From: M0108 sp937862735
GTDB lineage: Bacteria > Pseudomonadota > Gammaproteobacteria > Chromatiales > Chromatiaceae
Direction: 5' to 3'
DNA length: 64,000 bases
Assembly (NCBI GenBank): GCA_937862735.1
Contig: CALMDH010000137.1
Location: 46,556-110,555, forward strand
Both the position numbers and the translations under genes were made by a program. A model generated the notes under the pieces. It did not search any database. It was given only the letters and a program-made list of their open reading frames with translations, and had not been told where the DNA came from. Positions 7,484 to 16,030 of this stretch are shown here, piece after piece. The stretch's first letter is position 1, and each line of letters starts with the position of its first letter.

Positions 7484-7798
7484 ATGAGCGACATCCTCAC
7501 CCGCCTGGCCCTGGTTCTGGAGGAGCGTAAGCAATCCGACCCGGAGACCTCTTACGTCGCCCGCCTCTATGCCAAGGGCCAGGACGCCATCCTCAAGAAA
7601 ATTGGCGAGGAGGCCACGGAGACCGTCATGGCCGCCAAGGACGGTGACCCGGAACGGATCACCGCCGAGATCGCCGATCTCTGGTTTCATTGCCTGGTGT
7701 TGCTCGCCCACCAGGGCCTGGGGCCGGAGCAGGTTCTGGCTGAACTGGACCGTCGTTTTGGTCTCTCGGGGATCGCCGAAAAGGCCGCTCGCTCCTGA
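7484..7798 (+). CDS. hisE: Phosphoribosyl-ATP diphosphatase
   Basis: The ATG at 7484 gives 104 residues starting MSDILTRLALVLEERK. The all-alpha MazG-like fold removes pyrophosphate from phosphoribosyl-ATP. The acidic metal-binding motif KKIGEEATETVMAAKDGD and the later EIADLWFHCLVLL are diagnostic. A longer frame reaching 7331 lies in the spacer and has no conserved content. The gene is followed by a strong hairpin at 7810-7846, which should end the his transcript. Confidence 0.95.
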   Translation: MSDILTRLALVLEERKQSDPETSYVARLYAKGQDAILKKIGEEATETVMAAKDGDPERITAEIADLWFHCLVLLAHQGLGPEQVLAELDRRFGLSGIAEKAARS

Positions 7799-7809
7799 GG
7801 CGCTGGGCT

Positions 7810-7846
7810 GATGGCGCGGAGGCCTCTGCGCAACCCCCGCGCCATC
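7810..7846. terminator. Terminator hairpin after hisE
   Basis: GATGGCGCGG (7810-7819) and CCGCGCCATC (7837-7846) form a perfect 10-bp stem around a 17-nt loop, 11 nt after the hisE stop. No T run follows, so it may act with Rho or as a 3' end protector. It also faces the 3' end of the minus-strand gene at 8041. Nothing else is seen in the gap to 8040. Confidence 0.6.
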
Positions 7847-8040
7847 ACCCCGTCCTTTGCGTGAGTCCTCCCCACCCGCAGTATGGTCGTCAGACAAAGA
7901 GGGCCAGTTTCGCCCCAACTAGACCTCTTCAAGGTCACCCCGAGTGGCCTGCTCCACGCCTGGCCCACCCAGGCCTGGCTCCGCCGTCCTCACCCCCGCC
8001 CTTGAGGGTCTTGAGCGGATTGGTCATCCGAGCGTTCGGC

Positions 8041-8835
8041 TCACCACAGGTACATGCTCGACTTTTTGCCCATGATCTCGAGTTCGAAATACTCGGCACA
8101 GGGCGCCTGGGCCACCCCATAGCACACATGGAGAGGCAGCAAATGCTCTGCTCGTGGATGGCAAAAACGCGCGCCTGGGGCATCGGCCCAGTGAATCAGC
8201 AGTTGGGTTCTTTCATCCTCAGAGCAGTCTGGATGGCTACAGGTATTGAGCAACCATGTCTCGAAAGCATGATTCATCGCCTGGGATTCAGGTGTGTTCG
8301 GCCGGAAAAACTCCCGCATGTTGTGAAAAGAAAAGCCGGAACCGATGACCAATACCTTATCGGCGATCAAGGGGCTAATGGCCCGGCCTATTTCAATGTG
8401 CTTGGCGGGTTCCAGCGATCTGACCAAGGAGAGTTGAACACAGGGTATGTCAGCCCGCGGATACATGATTTTCAGTGGGATAAAAAGACCATGATCGAAC
8501 CCTCGGCTCTCATCAAGCCCGGCTTGAATGCCGGCATCACTGAGTAATTTGTGGATATTTCGCGCGACCGATGGCTCCCCGGTGCAGGGATAACGAATAT
8601 CGTAGGCTTCATCCGGAAAGCCGAAGTAATCATAAATCAATGACGGTGAAGCCCCCGAGGTAATCGTCGGCAGCGTGCCTTCCCAATGCGCGCTAACGAC
8701 GACGATAGCCTTGGGTTTTGGAATGACCGTCGCGATGCTCTCGAGACATGAGACCATCTCTTTATGCCCTGGATCACCAAGAAGTGGCAGGGGCCCACCG
8801 CCGTGTGAAAGAAATAATGCCTTGCATCGGTTCAT
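8041..8835 (-). CDS. LigB/DODA-type extradiol ring-cleavage dioxygenase
   Basis: The 264-residue protein belongs to the class III extradiol dioxygenase family (4,5-DOPA dioxygenase or YgiD-like), which uses non-haem Fe(II) or Zn. Expected ligands and active-site histidines are in LFLSHGGGPLPLL near the N-terminus, VVVSAHWEG, GFDHGLFIPLKIMYP and HPRAEHLLPLHVCYG. The physiological substrate in bacteria is uncertain. It starts 4 nt after the argJ stop, so it is likely cotranscribed, but its base composition is distinctly more AT-rich than argJ and the his genes, suggesting later acquisition behind argJ. Confidence 0.88.
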   Translation of the reverse strand: MNRCKALFLSHGGGPLPLLGDPGHKEMVSCLESIATVIPKPKAIVVVSAHWEGTLPTITSGASPSLIYDYFGFPDEAYDIRYPCTGEPSVARNIHKLLSDAGIQAGLDESRGFDHGLFIPLKIMYPRADIPCVQLSLVRSLEPAKHIEIGRAISPLIADKVLVIGSGFSFHNMREFFRPNTPESQAMNHAFETWLLNTCSHPDCSEDERTQLLIHWADAPGARFCHPRAEHLLPLHVCYGVAQAPCAEYFELEIMGKKSSMYLW

Positions 8836-8839
8836 CTGA

Positions 8840-10051
8840 TCAGGTGCGATACTCGGCGTTGATCTTGACGTAGTCGTAGGAGAGATCGCAGGTCAGTACC
8901 CGGGTACGCGCCTGACCGCGTCCCAAGGCGACGCGGATGCCGATCTCGGCACCCGCCATGGCGGCCCGACCGGCCTGCTCGGTGTAGCCAGGGTCACGGC
9001 CCCCGTCGCGGACGATGAGGGTATCACCGAGCCAGATGCGCACCCGGTCGATGTCCAGGTCATCCAGACCGGCCCGCCCCACGGCCGCCAGGATACGGCC
9101 CCAGTTGGGGTCCGAGGCGAAGAGGGCAGTCTTGACCAGGGGCGAGTGGGCGATGGTATCGGCGACCCGGCGGGCCTCCGGCTCATCCATCGCCTCCTCC
9201 ACGACCAGGGTCACCAGTTTGGTTGCGCCTTCCCCATCCCGGACGATCGCCGTGGCCAGTTCCTCGCACAACTCCGTCAGGGCCTGGCGGAAGGCCCGGG
9301 CATCGGCCGACTCCGCATCGACCAGGGGCAGGTTACCCAGGGTCCCGGTAGCGGCGATGACGCAGGCATCGTTGGTGGAGGTATCCCCATCGATCGTGAT
9401 GGCATTGAAGGAGGTGGCGACGGCCTCCGCCAGGCAGGCCTGCAAGAGGCCCCGGTCCACAGCCACGTCCGTGGCCAGGAAGGCGAGCATGGTCGCCATG
9501 TCGGGCCGGATCATGCCCGCGCCCTTGGCGATACCGGTGATCACCGCCTCCCGGCCCGCCACGGCCAAGCGACGCGACACCAGCTTGGGCCGGGTGTCCG
9601 TGGTCATGATGGCGCGCGCGGCCAGCGGCCAGGCAGCCGCGTCCAAGTCGGCCAGGGCCGCGGGCAGGGCCGCCGCCAGGCGCTCGACGGGCAGGGGCTC
9701 GCCGATGACGCCGGTGGAGAAGGGCAGTACCTCTTCGGCTCGGCAACCCGCCAGGGTGGCGAGGGCGGCGCAGCTCGCCTCGGCATCCGCCAGCCCCCGG
9801 GGCCCGGTGCCAGCATTGGCGTTGCCGGAGTTGATCAGCAAATAACGGGGAGGGGTGGCGGCCAGGTGGCGCCGGGCGAGGGTCACGGGCGCGGCGCAAA
9901 AGGCATTGCGGGTGAAGACCGCCGCGCACTGGGCGCCTGGGGCCAGTTCCAGAAGACAGAGGTCGGGACGGTTCTGATAGCGGATACCCGCCGCTACCGC
10001 CGCCAACCGCACGCCAGAAACCCGCTCGAAGGGAAGTTGCTCGTCACTCAT
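8840..10051 (-). CDS. argJ: Bifunctional ornithine acetyltransferase / N-acetylglutamate synthase
   Basis: The 403-residue proenzyme recycles the acetyl group from N-acetylornithine to glutamate in arginine synthesis. It self-cleaves at a conserved Thr; the site is seen in KGAGMIRPDMATMLAFLATD. Other marks are FTRNAFCAAPV, LINSGNANAGTG, FSTGVIGEPLP, TTDTRPK, ITIDGDTSTND and the C-terminal DLSYDYVKINAEYRT. It lies downstream of secA, separated by 80 nt, a frequent gammaproteobacterial neighbourhood. The LigB-like gene follows after 4 nt. Confidence 0.95.
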   Translation of the reverse strand: MSDEQLPFERVSGVRLAAVAAGIRYQNRPDLCLLELAPGAQCAAVFTRNAFCAAPVTLARRHLAATPPRYLLINSGNANAGTGPRGLADAEASCAALATLAGCRAEEVLPFSTGVIGEPLPVERLAAALPAALADLDAAAWPLAARAIMTTDTRPKLVSRRLAVAGREAVITGIAKGAGMIRPDMATMLAFLATDVAVDRGLLQACLAEAVATSFNAITIDGDTSTNDACVIAATGTLGNLPLVDAESADARAFRQALTELCEELATAIVRDGEGATKLVTLVVEEAMDEPEARRVADTIAHSPLVKTALFASDPNWGRILAAVGRAGLDDLDIDRVRIWLGDTLIVRDGGRDPGYTEQAGRAAMAGAEIGIRVALGRGQARTRVLTCDLSYDYVKINAEYRT

Positions 10052-10131
10052 CGCCCGTCCACCTGGCCAGGGGCCCGCTACCAGTCATTTCCAGAAAACG
10101 GCCAGGACAAGGCCGCCAGCTGGAGGATCGT

Positions 10132-12948
10132 TCAGCTCGTCCGGCCGTGGCAGTGCTTGTACTTCTTACCCGAGCCACAGGGACAGGGCTCGTTGCGGCC
10201 GACCTTGCGGTCCTCACGGCGATAGGGCTGTTCCGCCGGGGCGGCGCCTGGGCCGGCCGGGGCTTCATCGGCCTCCTCCGGGCCGGTGAGGCCATGGAAC
10301 TCTTCGTGCTTGAACTCGAACTGCCGTTCAGGCACCTCCCGCGGCGGCGGGGCCAGGGGCGCGCCCTCGCTGGCCAGTTGCAGGCGTGACAGGGTGCCGA
10401 TGACCTCGGACTTGATGCCGTCGAGCATGGCCGAGAACATCTCGAAGGCCTCGCGCTTGTACTCCTGCTTAGGGTTCTTCTGGGCGTAGCCACGCAGATG
10501 GATGCCCTGACGCAGATAGTCCATGGCCGCCAGATGGTCCTTCCACTGGGTGTCCAGGGTCTGGAGCATGACCGCCTTCTCGACCTGGCGCATGACCTCG
10601 GGCCCGACCTGTTCTTCCTTCTCGGCGTAGCGCGCCGTCAGGCCGTCGAGGATGCGCTGGCGCAGGCTCTCTTCATGCAGGCTGTCGTCCGCCGCCAGCC
10701 ACTGGCCAAGGGGCCAGTCGCCGCCGAAGTGCTCGGACAGGGCCTTTTCGGCCCCCGGCAGGTCCCACTGCTCCTCCAGGCTCTGGGGCGGGATGAAGCG
10801 ATCCAGCAAGGTGCCGAGGACATCGGCGCGCCAGAGGGCGACGGTATCGGAGACATCCCGGGCATCCATCAGCTCCCGGCGTTGCTGGTAGATGACCTTG
10901 CGCTGGTCGTTGGCGACATCGTCGAATTCCAGCAGTTGCTTGCGGATGTCGAAGTTGCGCCCCTCGACCTTGCGCTGGGCGTTCTCGATCGCCTTGGTCA
11001 CCCAGGGGTGCTCGATGGCCTCGCCCTCCTGCATGCCCAGCTTCTGCATCATAGCCCCCACCTTCTCGGAGGCGAAGATGCGCATCAGGCTGTCTTCCAG
11101 GGACAGGTAGAAGCGGCTGGAGCCCGGGTCGCCCTGACGACCGGAACGGCCGCGCAACTGGTTGTCGATGCGGCGGGACTCGTGGCGCTCGGTGCCGACC
11201 ACGTGCAGACCGCCAGCGGCGATGACCTGGGCATGGCGCTGCTGCCAGGCCTGACGCGCGGCCTGGCGCTGGGCCTCGTCCTTGATCTCCTCCAGTTCCG
11301 CGTCCAGGCTGCCGCCGAGGACGATGTCGGTGCCACGACCGGCCATGTTGGTGGCGATGGTCACCGCCCCCGGCCGCCCGGCCTGGGCGACGATGCCCGC
11401 CTCGCGCTCATGCTGCTTGGCGTTGAGGACCTCGTGGGGGATCTTCTCCTTTTTCAGCAGGCCGGAGATGAGCTCGGAGGTCTCGATGGAGGCGGTTCCC
11501 ACCAGGGCCGGCTGGCCGCGCCGGACGCAGTCGCGGATGTCCTCGATGATGGCCTGGTACTTCTCCTTGGCGGTGAGGTAGACCAGGTCGCCGCGGTCGT
11601 CGCGGATCATGGGCTGGTTGGTGGGGATGACCACCACCTCCAGGCCGTAGATCTGCTGGAATTCGTAAGCCTCGGTGTCGGCGGTGCCGGTCATGCCCGC
11701 CAGCTTGGGGTAGAGGCGGAACAGGTTCTGGAAGGTGATGGAGGCAAGGGTCTGGTTTTCCTGCTGGATAGCCACCTCTTCCTTGGCCTCCACCGCCTGA
11801 TGCAGGCCCTCGGACCAGCGCCGGCCGGGCATGGTGCGGCCAGTGAACTCGTCGACGATGATGATCTGGCCGTCGCGGACGATATATTCCACGTTCTTGT
11901 GAAACAGGACGTGGGCGCGCAGGGCGGCGTAGACATGGTGCATGAGCACGATGTTGGCGGGGTCGTAGAGGCTTTCCCCCTCACCCAGCAGGCCCAGTTC
12001 GGTGAGCATCTCCTCGACGTGTTGGTGCCCCTCCTCGCTGAGGAAGGCCTGGCGAGCCTTTTCGTCCACCGAGTAGTCGCCGGGGCCGAAGTCCGGCTTG
12101 CCCTCCTCGTTGGTGATGGGGGGCTGGCGGGTGAGGCGCGGGATGATGCCGTCGATCTTCTTGTAGAGATCGGTATTGCCCTCGGAGGGGCCGGAGATGA
12201 TCAGGGGCGTGCGGGCCTCGTCGATGAGGATGGAGTCCACCTCGTCGACGATGGCATAGCAGGGATCGCGCTGCACCCGCTGCTCCGGGGTGAAGGCCAT
12301 GTTGTCGCGCAGGTAGTCGAAGCCAAACTCGTTATTGGTGCCGTAGGTGACGTCGGTGGCATAGGACTCCCGACGGCTGACGTTGCGCAGGTGGCGGTAG
12401 CCCTGGCCAGGGGGTGGCTCGTAGCCATAATCGACGACATAGGAGGCCGTATCCGGACCCATGCCCCCGGAAGAATTGATGACGCCCACCGACAGGCCGA
12501 GGAACTGGTAGATACGCCCCATCCAGACGGCGTCGCGGCGGGCCAGGTAGTCGTTAACCGTAACCAGGTGGACGCCCTTCCCCGGCAGGGCATTCAGGTA
12601 GACCGCCAGGGTCGCCACCAGGGTCTTGCCTTCACCGGTACGCATCTCGGCGATGCGGCCGTCATGGAGGACCATGCCACCGATGAGTTGGACGTCGAAA
12701 TGGCGCATGCCAAGGGCGCGCTTGCCAGCCTCGCGCACCACGGCGAAGGCCTCCTTGAGCAGGTCATCCAGGCTGGCGCCGGCGGCGAGGCGCTCGCGGA
12801 ACTCGGTGGTCTTGGCCCGTAGGGCGGCGTCCGAGAGCTTGGCCACCTCCGGTTCCAGGGCGGTGATCTCGGCGACCACCTTGGACATCTTCTTCACCAG
12901 CCGGTCGTTGCGGCTACCGAAGACCTTTTTGAGCAGATTCGTGACCAT
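10132..12948 (-). CDS. secA: Preprotein translocase ATPase SecA
   Basis: The ATG at 12948 (MVTNLLKKVFGSRNDRLVKKM) gives 938 residues, close to the family norm; a nine-codon extension to 12975 is unlikely. SecA drives unfolded preproteins through SecYEG. Walker A is in MRTGEGKTLVATLA, the DEVD Walker B in AIVDEVDSILIDEARTPL, and the second motor domain has NMAGRGTDIVLGG and QLRGRSGRQGDPGSSRFY. The tail ends in the zinc-binding GRNEPCPCGSGKKYKHCHG that contacts SecB and ribosomes. A long frame on the opposite strand is only a GC-driven shadow. Confidence 0.98.
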   Translation of the reverse strand: MVTNLLKKVFGSRNDRLVKKMSKVVAEITALEPEVAKLSDAALRAKTTEFRERLAAGASLDDLLKEAFAVVREAGKRALGMRHFDVQLIGGMVLHDGRIAEMRTGEGKTLVATLAVYLNALPGKGVHLVTVNDYLARRDAVWMGRIYQFLGLSVGVINSSGGMGPDTASYVVDYGYEPPPGQGYRHLRNVSRRESYATDVTYGTNNEFGFDYLRDNMAFTPEQRVQRDPCYAIVDEVDSILIDEARTPLIISGPSEGNTDLYKKIDGIIPRLTRQPPITNEEGKPDFGPGDYSVDEKARQAFLSEEGHQHVEEMLTELGLLGEGESLYDPANIVLMHHVYAALRAHVLFHKNVEYIVRDGQIIIVDEFTGRTMPGRRWSEGLHQAVEAKEEVAIQQENQTLASITFQNLFRLYPKLAGMTGTADTEAYEFQQIYGLEVVVIPTNQPMIRDDRGDLVYLTAKEKYQAIIEDIRDCVRRGQPALVGTASIETSELISGLLKKEKIPHEVLNAKQHEREAGIVAQAGRPGAVTIATNMAGRGTDIVLGGSLDAELEEIKDEAQRQAARQAWQQRHAQVIAAGGLHVVGTERHESRRIDNQLRGRSGRQGDPGSSRFYLSLEDSLMRIFASEKVGAMMQKLGMQEGEAIEHPWVTKAIENAQRKVEGRNFDIRKQLLEFDDVANDQRKVIYQQRRELMDARDVSDTVALWRADVLGTLLDRFIPPQSLEEQWDLPGAEKALSEHFGGDWPLGQWLAADDSLHEESLRQRILDGLTARYAEKEEQVGPEVMRQVEKAVMLQTLDTQWKDHLAAMDYLRQGIHLRGYAQKNPKQEYKREAFEMFSAMLDGIKSEVIGTLSRLQLASEGAPLAPPPREVPERQFEFKHEEFHGLTGPEEADEAPAGPGAAPAEQPYRREDRKVGRNEPCPCGSGKKYKHCHGRTS

Positions 12949-13289
12949 ATGCGCCGGAATATCCGCAGTCGACAAAGATTAAACCATGATACCCCAAGCA
13001 GGCGGTTCAGGCGGATCGCGATGAAGCTGTCCACGGCTAAACTGTCCACGGCGGAGCTGTCCGCGACCTATCCGCCCGCGGGGCTTACCTCAGCGGCGTC
13101 GCTTACCCATGAACGTCGTTCGCGCACCGGGACCTTCATGATCCCCGGAGAGGGGACCTGCATGATCCTCGGAGGGGGAACTTTAGAATCTTCAGGACGG
13201 ATCGCCGGAACCGGAACGGCGCGGGGGCCTGAGGCGACATCGCCCGGCGCCCCACCCCGGCGGGAGATCAGGAGGAAGTCAGCAAGCCC
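12949..13289. repeat. secA upstream region with two short tandem duplications
   Basis: 13025-13069 holds three 15-bp units of the form AGCTGTCCACGGCTA. 13129-13176 holds two 24-bp units beginning GGGACCTTCATGATCC and GGGACCTGCATGATCC. The secA promoter must lie here or further upstream, but I cannot place it. No gene is supported; the plus-strand frame across the repeats has no conserved look. Confidence 0.7.
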
Positions 13290-14237
13290 TCAGGGCTCCT
13301 GACGGGGAAGGTCGAGGCCAGCCAACCGCAGCGGATTGATGGCCACGCCCTCCTTGAGGACCTCGAAGTGGAGGTGGGGTCCGGTGGAGCGGCCACTGCT
13401 ACCCAGGGTGGCGATGACCTGTCCCTTGGTCACCAGATCCCCCGCTGCCACCAGCAATTTCTTGCAATGGGCATAGCGGGTGACCAGGCCATTGGCATGC
13501 CGGATCTCGACCAGGCGGCCATACCCACTGACGGTCTCACTCTGGATCACCAGCCCATCGGCGATGGCCAGGATGTCGGTACCGACCTTAGCCGCATAGT
13601 CCACGCCGCTGTGGAAACTTTGGCGGCCATGGAGCGGATCCTTCCGCATCCCGAAGTAGGAGGAAATGTAGCCCGATCGCACGGGTAGTCCCGGGCTCAG
13701 GCTATCCTCACTGAGTTCCCGTTCCATCACCACCTGGTCGAGGAGCCTGAGCTTCCGGCCCCGGTCCTCGATTTCCCGGCCCAGGCGGGCCATCTCCATG
13801 GCGAACTCCTCACTGGACGTCGGCAGCGTCTCCATCGGTTCCGGGCCACCCTGGGGAGGGGCATGCTGAAAGTCGAATTCCTCGGGGCTGAGATTGGCCT
13901 TTTCGACCAGGCGTTCGCCGAGGGCATTGAGGCGCAGGAGCTCGGCCTGCATCTGACTGAGCCTGAGGCTCAGGGTGTCCAGTTCACTGGCGGAGGGCAG
14001 GTCCTCCCGGAGGAACTGGTCGTGGGAACGTCGCTCCAGTGAGGCCAGGAGGGCGGACGTTTGATCACCGGTCCCCGCCGCGGCGGAGTGGATCTGACCG
14101 TACCAGAAGCCGGCTGCACCGGTGCCGGCAGCCACCAGGATTAGGACCAGGACACTGAGCCAAAGCTGCATCCGGGGTCCAACGCCATGATGGCATCGGT
14201 GCGAAAAGCAGTTTTTCATCCAGTAATTCCGTTGCAA
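13290..14237 (-). CDS. Membrane-anchored M23 (LytM-type) metallopeptidase
   Basis: The product has an N-terminal membrane anchor (LWLSVLVLILVAAGTGAAGFW), a coiled-coil-prone middle (about 60-190) and a C-terminal M23 domain. Zinc ligands and catalytic residues are in SFHSGVDYAAKVG, RYAHCKKLLV and GPHLHFEVLKEG, so the domain looks catalytically intact. Such proteins cut peptidoglycan peptide crosslinks in the periplasm. A shorter start at about 14171 (MQLWLSV) would begin right at the anchor and may be the real one. Position between lpxC/dciA and secA is common in gammaproteobacteria. Confidence 0.92.
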   Translation of the reverse strand: MQRNYWMKNCFSHRCHHGVGPRMQLWLSVLVLILVAAGTGAAGFWYGQIHSAAAGTGDQTSALLASLERRSHDQFLREDLPSASELDTLSLRLSQMQAELLRLNALGERLVEKANLSPEEFDFQHAPPQGGPEPMETLPTSSEEFAMEMARLGREIEDRGRKLRLLDQVVMERELSEDSLSPGLPVRSGYISSYFGMRKDPLHGRQSFHSGVDYAAKVGTDILAIADGLVIQSETVSGYGRLVEIRHANGLVTRYAHCKKLLVAAGDLVTKGQVIATLGSSGRSTGPHLHFEVLKEGVAINPLRLAGLDLPRQEP

Positions 14238-14370
14238 AAAACTCGGACATGGTACTGGACGCCGGGCACTGATCCAAGGAAAAATGCATCGACGGGCGCC
14301 TTACAGCGCCTCAACGAGCACTATTTATTTAATAATCAATCATCTTTACTGAAAGGCAAGCCACCGCGCC
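14238..14370. promoter_or_regulatory. Divergent promoter region of the M23 gene and dciA
   Basis: The 133-nt gap is markedly AT-rich at 14326-14352 (TATTTATTTAATAATC). TTACAG at about 14310 with a 17-nt spacer to TTTATT could serve dciA. The reverse strand offers overlapping TTGATT and TAAATA boxes. Exact start sites are not decidable. Confidence 0.4.
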
Positions 14371-14850
14371 ATGGCCCTCACCGCCGTCAACCACCAACTC
14401 CGCCGCCTGGCCGGTCAGGATGCCCTGAGCGCGATCCTCACCGCGGTGGAACGGCAGGGTCTGCTCCTGGCCGCCGTGCGGGCCCGGATGGCGCCACCCC
14501 TCGACCAGCATTGCCGTCACGCCGCTCTAGAAAACGGCCGATTGACCCTGGTGACGGATTCCCCGGTGTGGGGCGCCCGCCTGCGGTTCCTCGCCCCCGA
14601 ACTCCTGGCCAGCCTGCGCGCGACCCATGGGGAGATCAAGGAGTGCCGGGTTCGGGTCCAACCCACTTGCCTGCCGACCAGGCCCCCGGAACCTGCCCCG
14701 CGGGCGGTCAGCATGTCTCCGGCCACCGCCAACTTACTCCTGGCGGCGGCCGAGGCCCAGGCGGGCACGGAGTTAGGACTGGCCTTGCGGCGGCTAGCCG
14801 AGGCCGGAATGAGGGCGGCGGTCGAGCGGGACGTGCTGGTTGACCGCTAG
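14371..14850 (+). CDS. dciA: DciA-family (DUF721) helicase-loading protein
   Basis: The 159-residue protein matches DUF721/DciA: an N-terminal KH-like region with ILTAVERQGLLLAAVRARMAPPLDQHC, ENGRLTLVTDSPVWGARLRFLAPELLASLR, and a variable Pro-rich then helical tail. DciA interacts with and loads the replicative helicase DnaB in bacteria lacking DnaC/DnaI. The gene sits between lpxC and the M23 peptidase, a typical place. It is transcribed against lpxC; the stop codons are 18 nt apart. Confidence 0.85.
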   Translation: MALTAVNHQLRRLAGQDALSAILTAVERQGLLLAAVRARMAPPLDQHCRHAALENGRLTLVTDSPVWGARLRFLAPELLASLRATHGEIKECRVRVQPTCLPTRPPEPAPRAVSMSPATANLLLAAAEAQAGTELGLALRRLAEAGMRAAVERDVLVDR

Positions 14851-14868
14851 GTGATCACCCGGAATCCG

Positions 14869-15783
14869 TCAGGAAACGGCCAGTTGCAGGCGACGGATAC
14901 GTGCCGGGGCCGAGGCCCCTTCCGTGAAGCAGACCTCTTCCCAGGCGTCAGGCGTGGCGATCAGGGCCCGCAGCAACTGATTGTTCAGGCCGTGGCCGGA
15001 CTTGTAGCCCTGGAAGGCGCCGATGAGGGAGTGGCCGAGGAGGTAGAGGTCACCGATGGCATCCAGGATCTTGTGCCGGACGAATTCGTCCTCGTACCGC
15101 AGGCCTTCCTCGTTGAGGACCCGGTAATCATCCACCACCACGGCGTTGTCCAGGCTACCGCCCATGGCCAGATTCCGCTGCCGCAGGGCCTCGATGTCGC
15201 GCAGGAAGCCAAAGGTGCGGGCCCGGCTCACCTCCTTGACGAAGGAGGTGGCGGAGAGGTCCACGGTGGCCCGACGGGTGCGGGAGGCGAAGGCGGGGTG
15301 ATCGAAGTCGATGACAAAGTCCACCTTGAAGCCATCGTAGGGCTCGAAGAGGGCGTACTTATCCCCGTCCTCGACCCGCACCGGCCGCTTGATGCGCACG
15401 AAACGCTTGGGCCGGTTCTGCTCCTCGATCCCCGCCGACTGGATGAGGAAGACAAAGGGCCCGGCGCTACCGTCCATGATCGGCACCTCGGCGGCACTGA
15501 CATCGACGTAGGCGTTGTCGACGCCCAGCCCGGCGAAGGCGGAGAGGAGATGCTCAACCGTGGAGACGCGGACCCCATCCTTGATTAGGGTCGTGGACAA
15601 CTGGGTATCGCCGACATTCAGCGGGGTGGCGGGGATGTCGACCGGCTGCTTCAGATCGGTGCGACGAAAGACGATGCCCGTATCCGGCGCGGCGGGGCGC
15701 AAGGTCAAGTAGACCTTCTCCCCCGTGTGCAGACCCACGCCCGTGGCGCGAATGACGTTTTTCAGGGTACGCTGCCGGATCAT
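14869..15783 (-). CDS. lpxC: UDP-3-O-acyl-N-acetylglucosamine deacetylase
   Basis: The 304-residue LpxC commits UDP-acyl-GlcNAc to lipid A synthesis. It begins MIRQRTLKNVIRATGVGLHTGEKV. Zinc ligands are in STVEHLLSAFAGLGVDNAYVD and RHKILDAIGDLYLLG, and the catalytic acid region is in IMDGSAGPFVFLIQ. The start has a strong Shine-Dalgarno (AGAAGGAGAAGGACC). It is separated from ftsZ by a hairpin and has its own likely promoter at 15920-15948, so lpxC can be expressed apart from the dcw transcript. Confidence 0.97.
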   Translation of the reverse strand: MIRQRTLKNVIRATGVGLHTGEKVYLTLRPAAPDTGIVFRRTDLKQPVDIPATPLNVGDTQLSTTLIKDGVRVSTVEHLLSAFAGLGVDNAYVDVSAAEVPIMDGSAGPFVFLIQSAGIEEQNRPKRFVRIKRPVRVEDGDKYALFEPYDGFKVDFVIDFDHPAFASRTRRATVDLSATSFVKEVSRARTFGFLRDIEALRQRNLAMGGSLDNAVVVDDYRVLNEEGLRYEDEFVRHKILDAIGDLYLLGHSLIGAFQGYKSGHGLNNQLLRALIATPDAWEEVCFTEGASAPARIRRLQLAVS

Positions 15784-15919
15784 GGTCCTTCTCCTTCTGG
15801 TGTTAGCCGCAAGGGGTCGAATCTAGCCGCAATCAGGGCCGATCCGGGTGAATCGGGGCTAACCCCGCGTTTTCCGGCTGACGGAAAATCTTTGGTTATC
15901 CCCTAAGGGTTTTCCCTCA

Positions 15920-15948
15920 TTATTAGGCATGCCCCTACCCGTTTGCAA
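15920..15948 (-). promoter_or_regulatory. Probable sigma-70 promoter of lpxC
   Basis: On the minus strand TTGCAA (15943-15948) and TAATAA (15920-15925) are separated by 17 nt. The transcript would have a leader of about 130 nt before the lpxC ATG. Confidence 0.6.
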
Positions 15949-15981
15949 GTAAATCGCTTGATTATGCGACACGGACGAGGG

Positions 15982-16018
15982 GGGCAGGCCCGCTTAGGCA
16001 ATTACCGCGGGCCCGCCC
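15982..16018 (-). terminator. Hairpin after ftsZ
   Basis: GGGCAGGCCCGC (15982-15993) pairs with GCGGGCCCGCCC (16007-16018) with one mismatch, giving a 12-bp GC stem around a 13-nt loop, 12 nt past the ftsZ stop. No T run follows on the minus strand. Confidence 0.55.
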
Positions 16019-16030
16019 GGAAGGTGCCGC

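Noticed and set aside
10498..12822. 774-codon open frame opposite secA
   Set aside because: It is the antisense shadow of a firmly identified gene in GC-rich DNA; it is Gly/Ala/Leu-rich and has no family motif.
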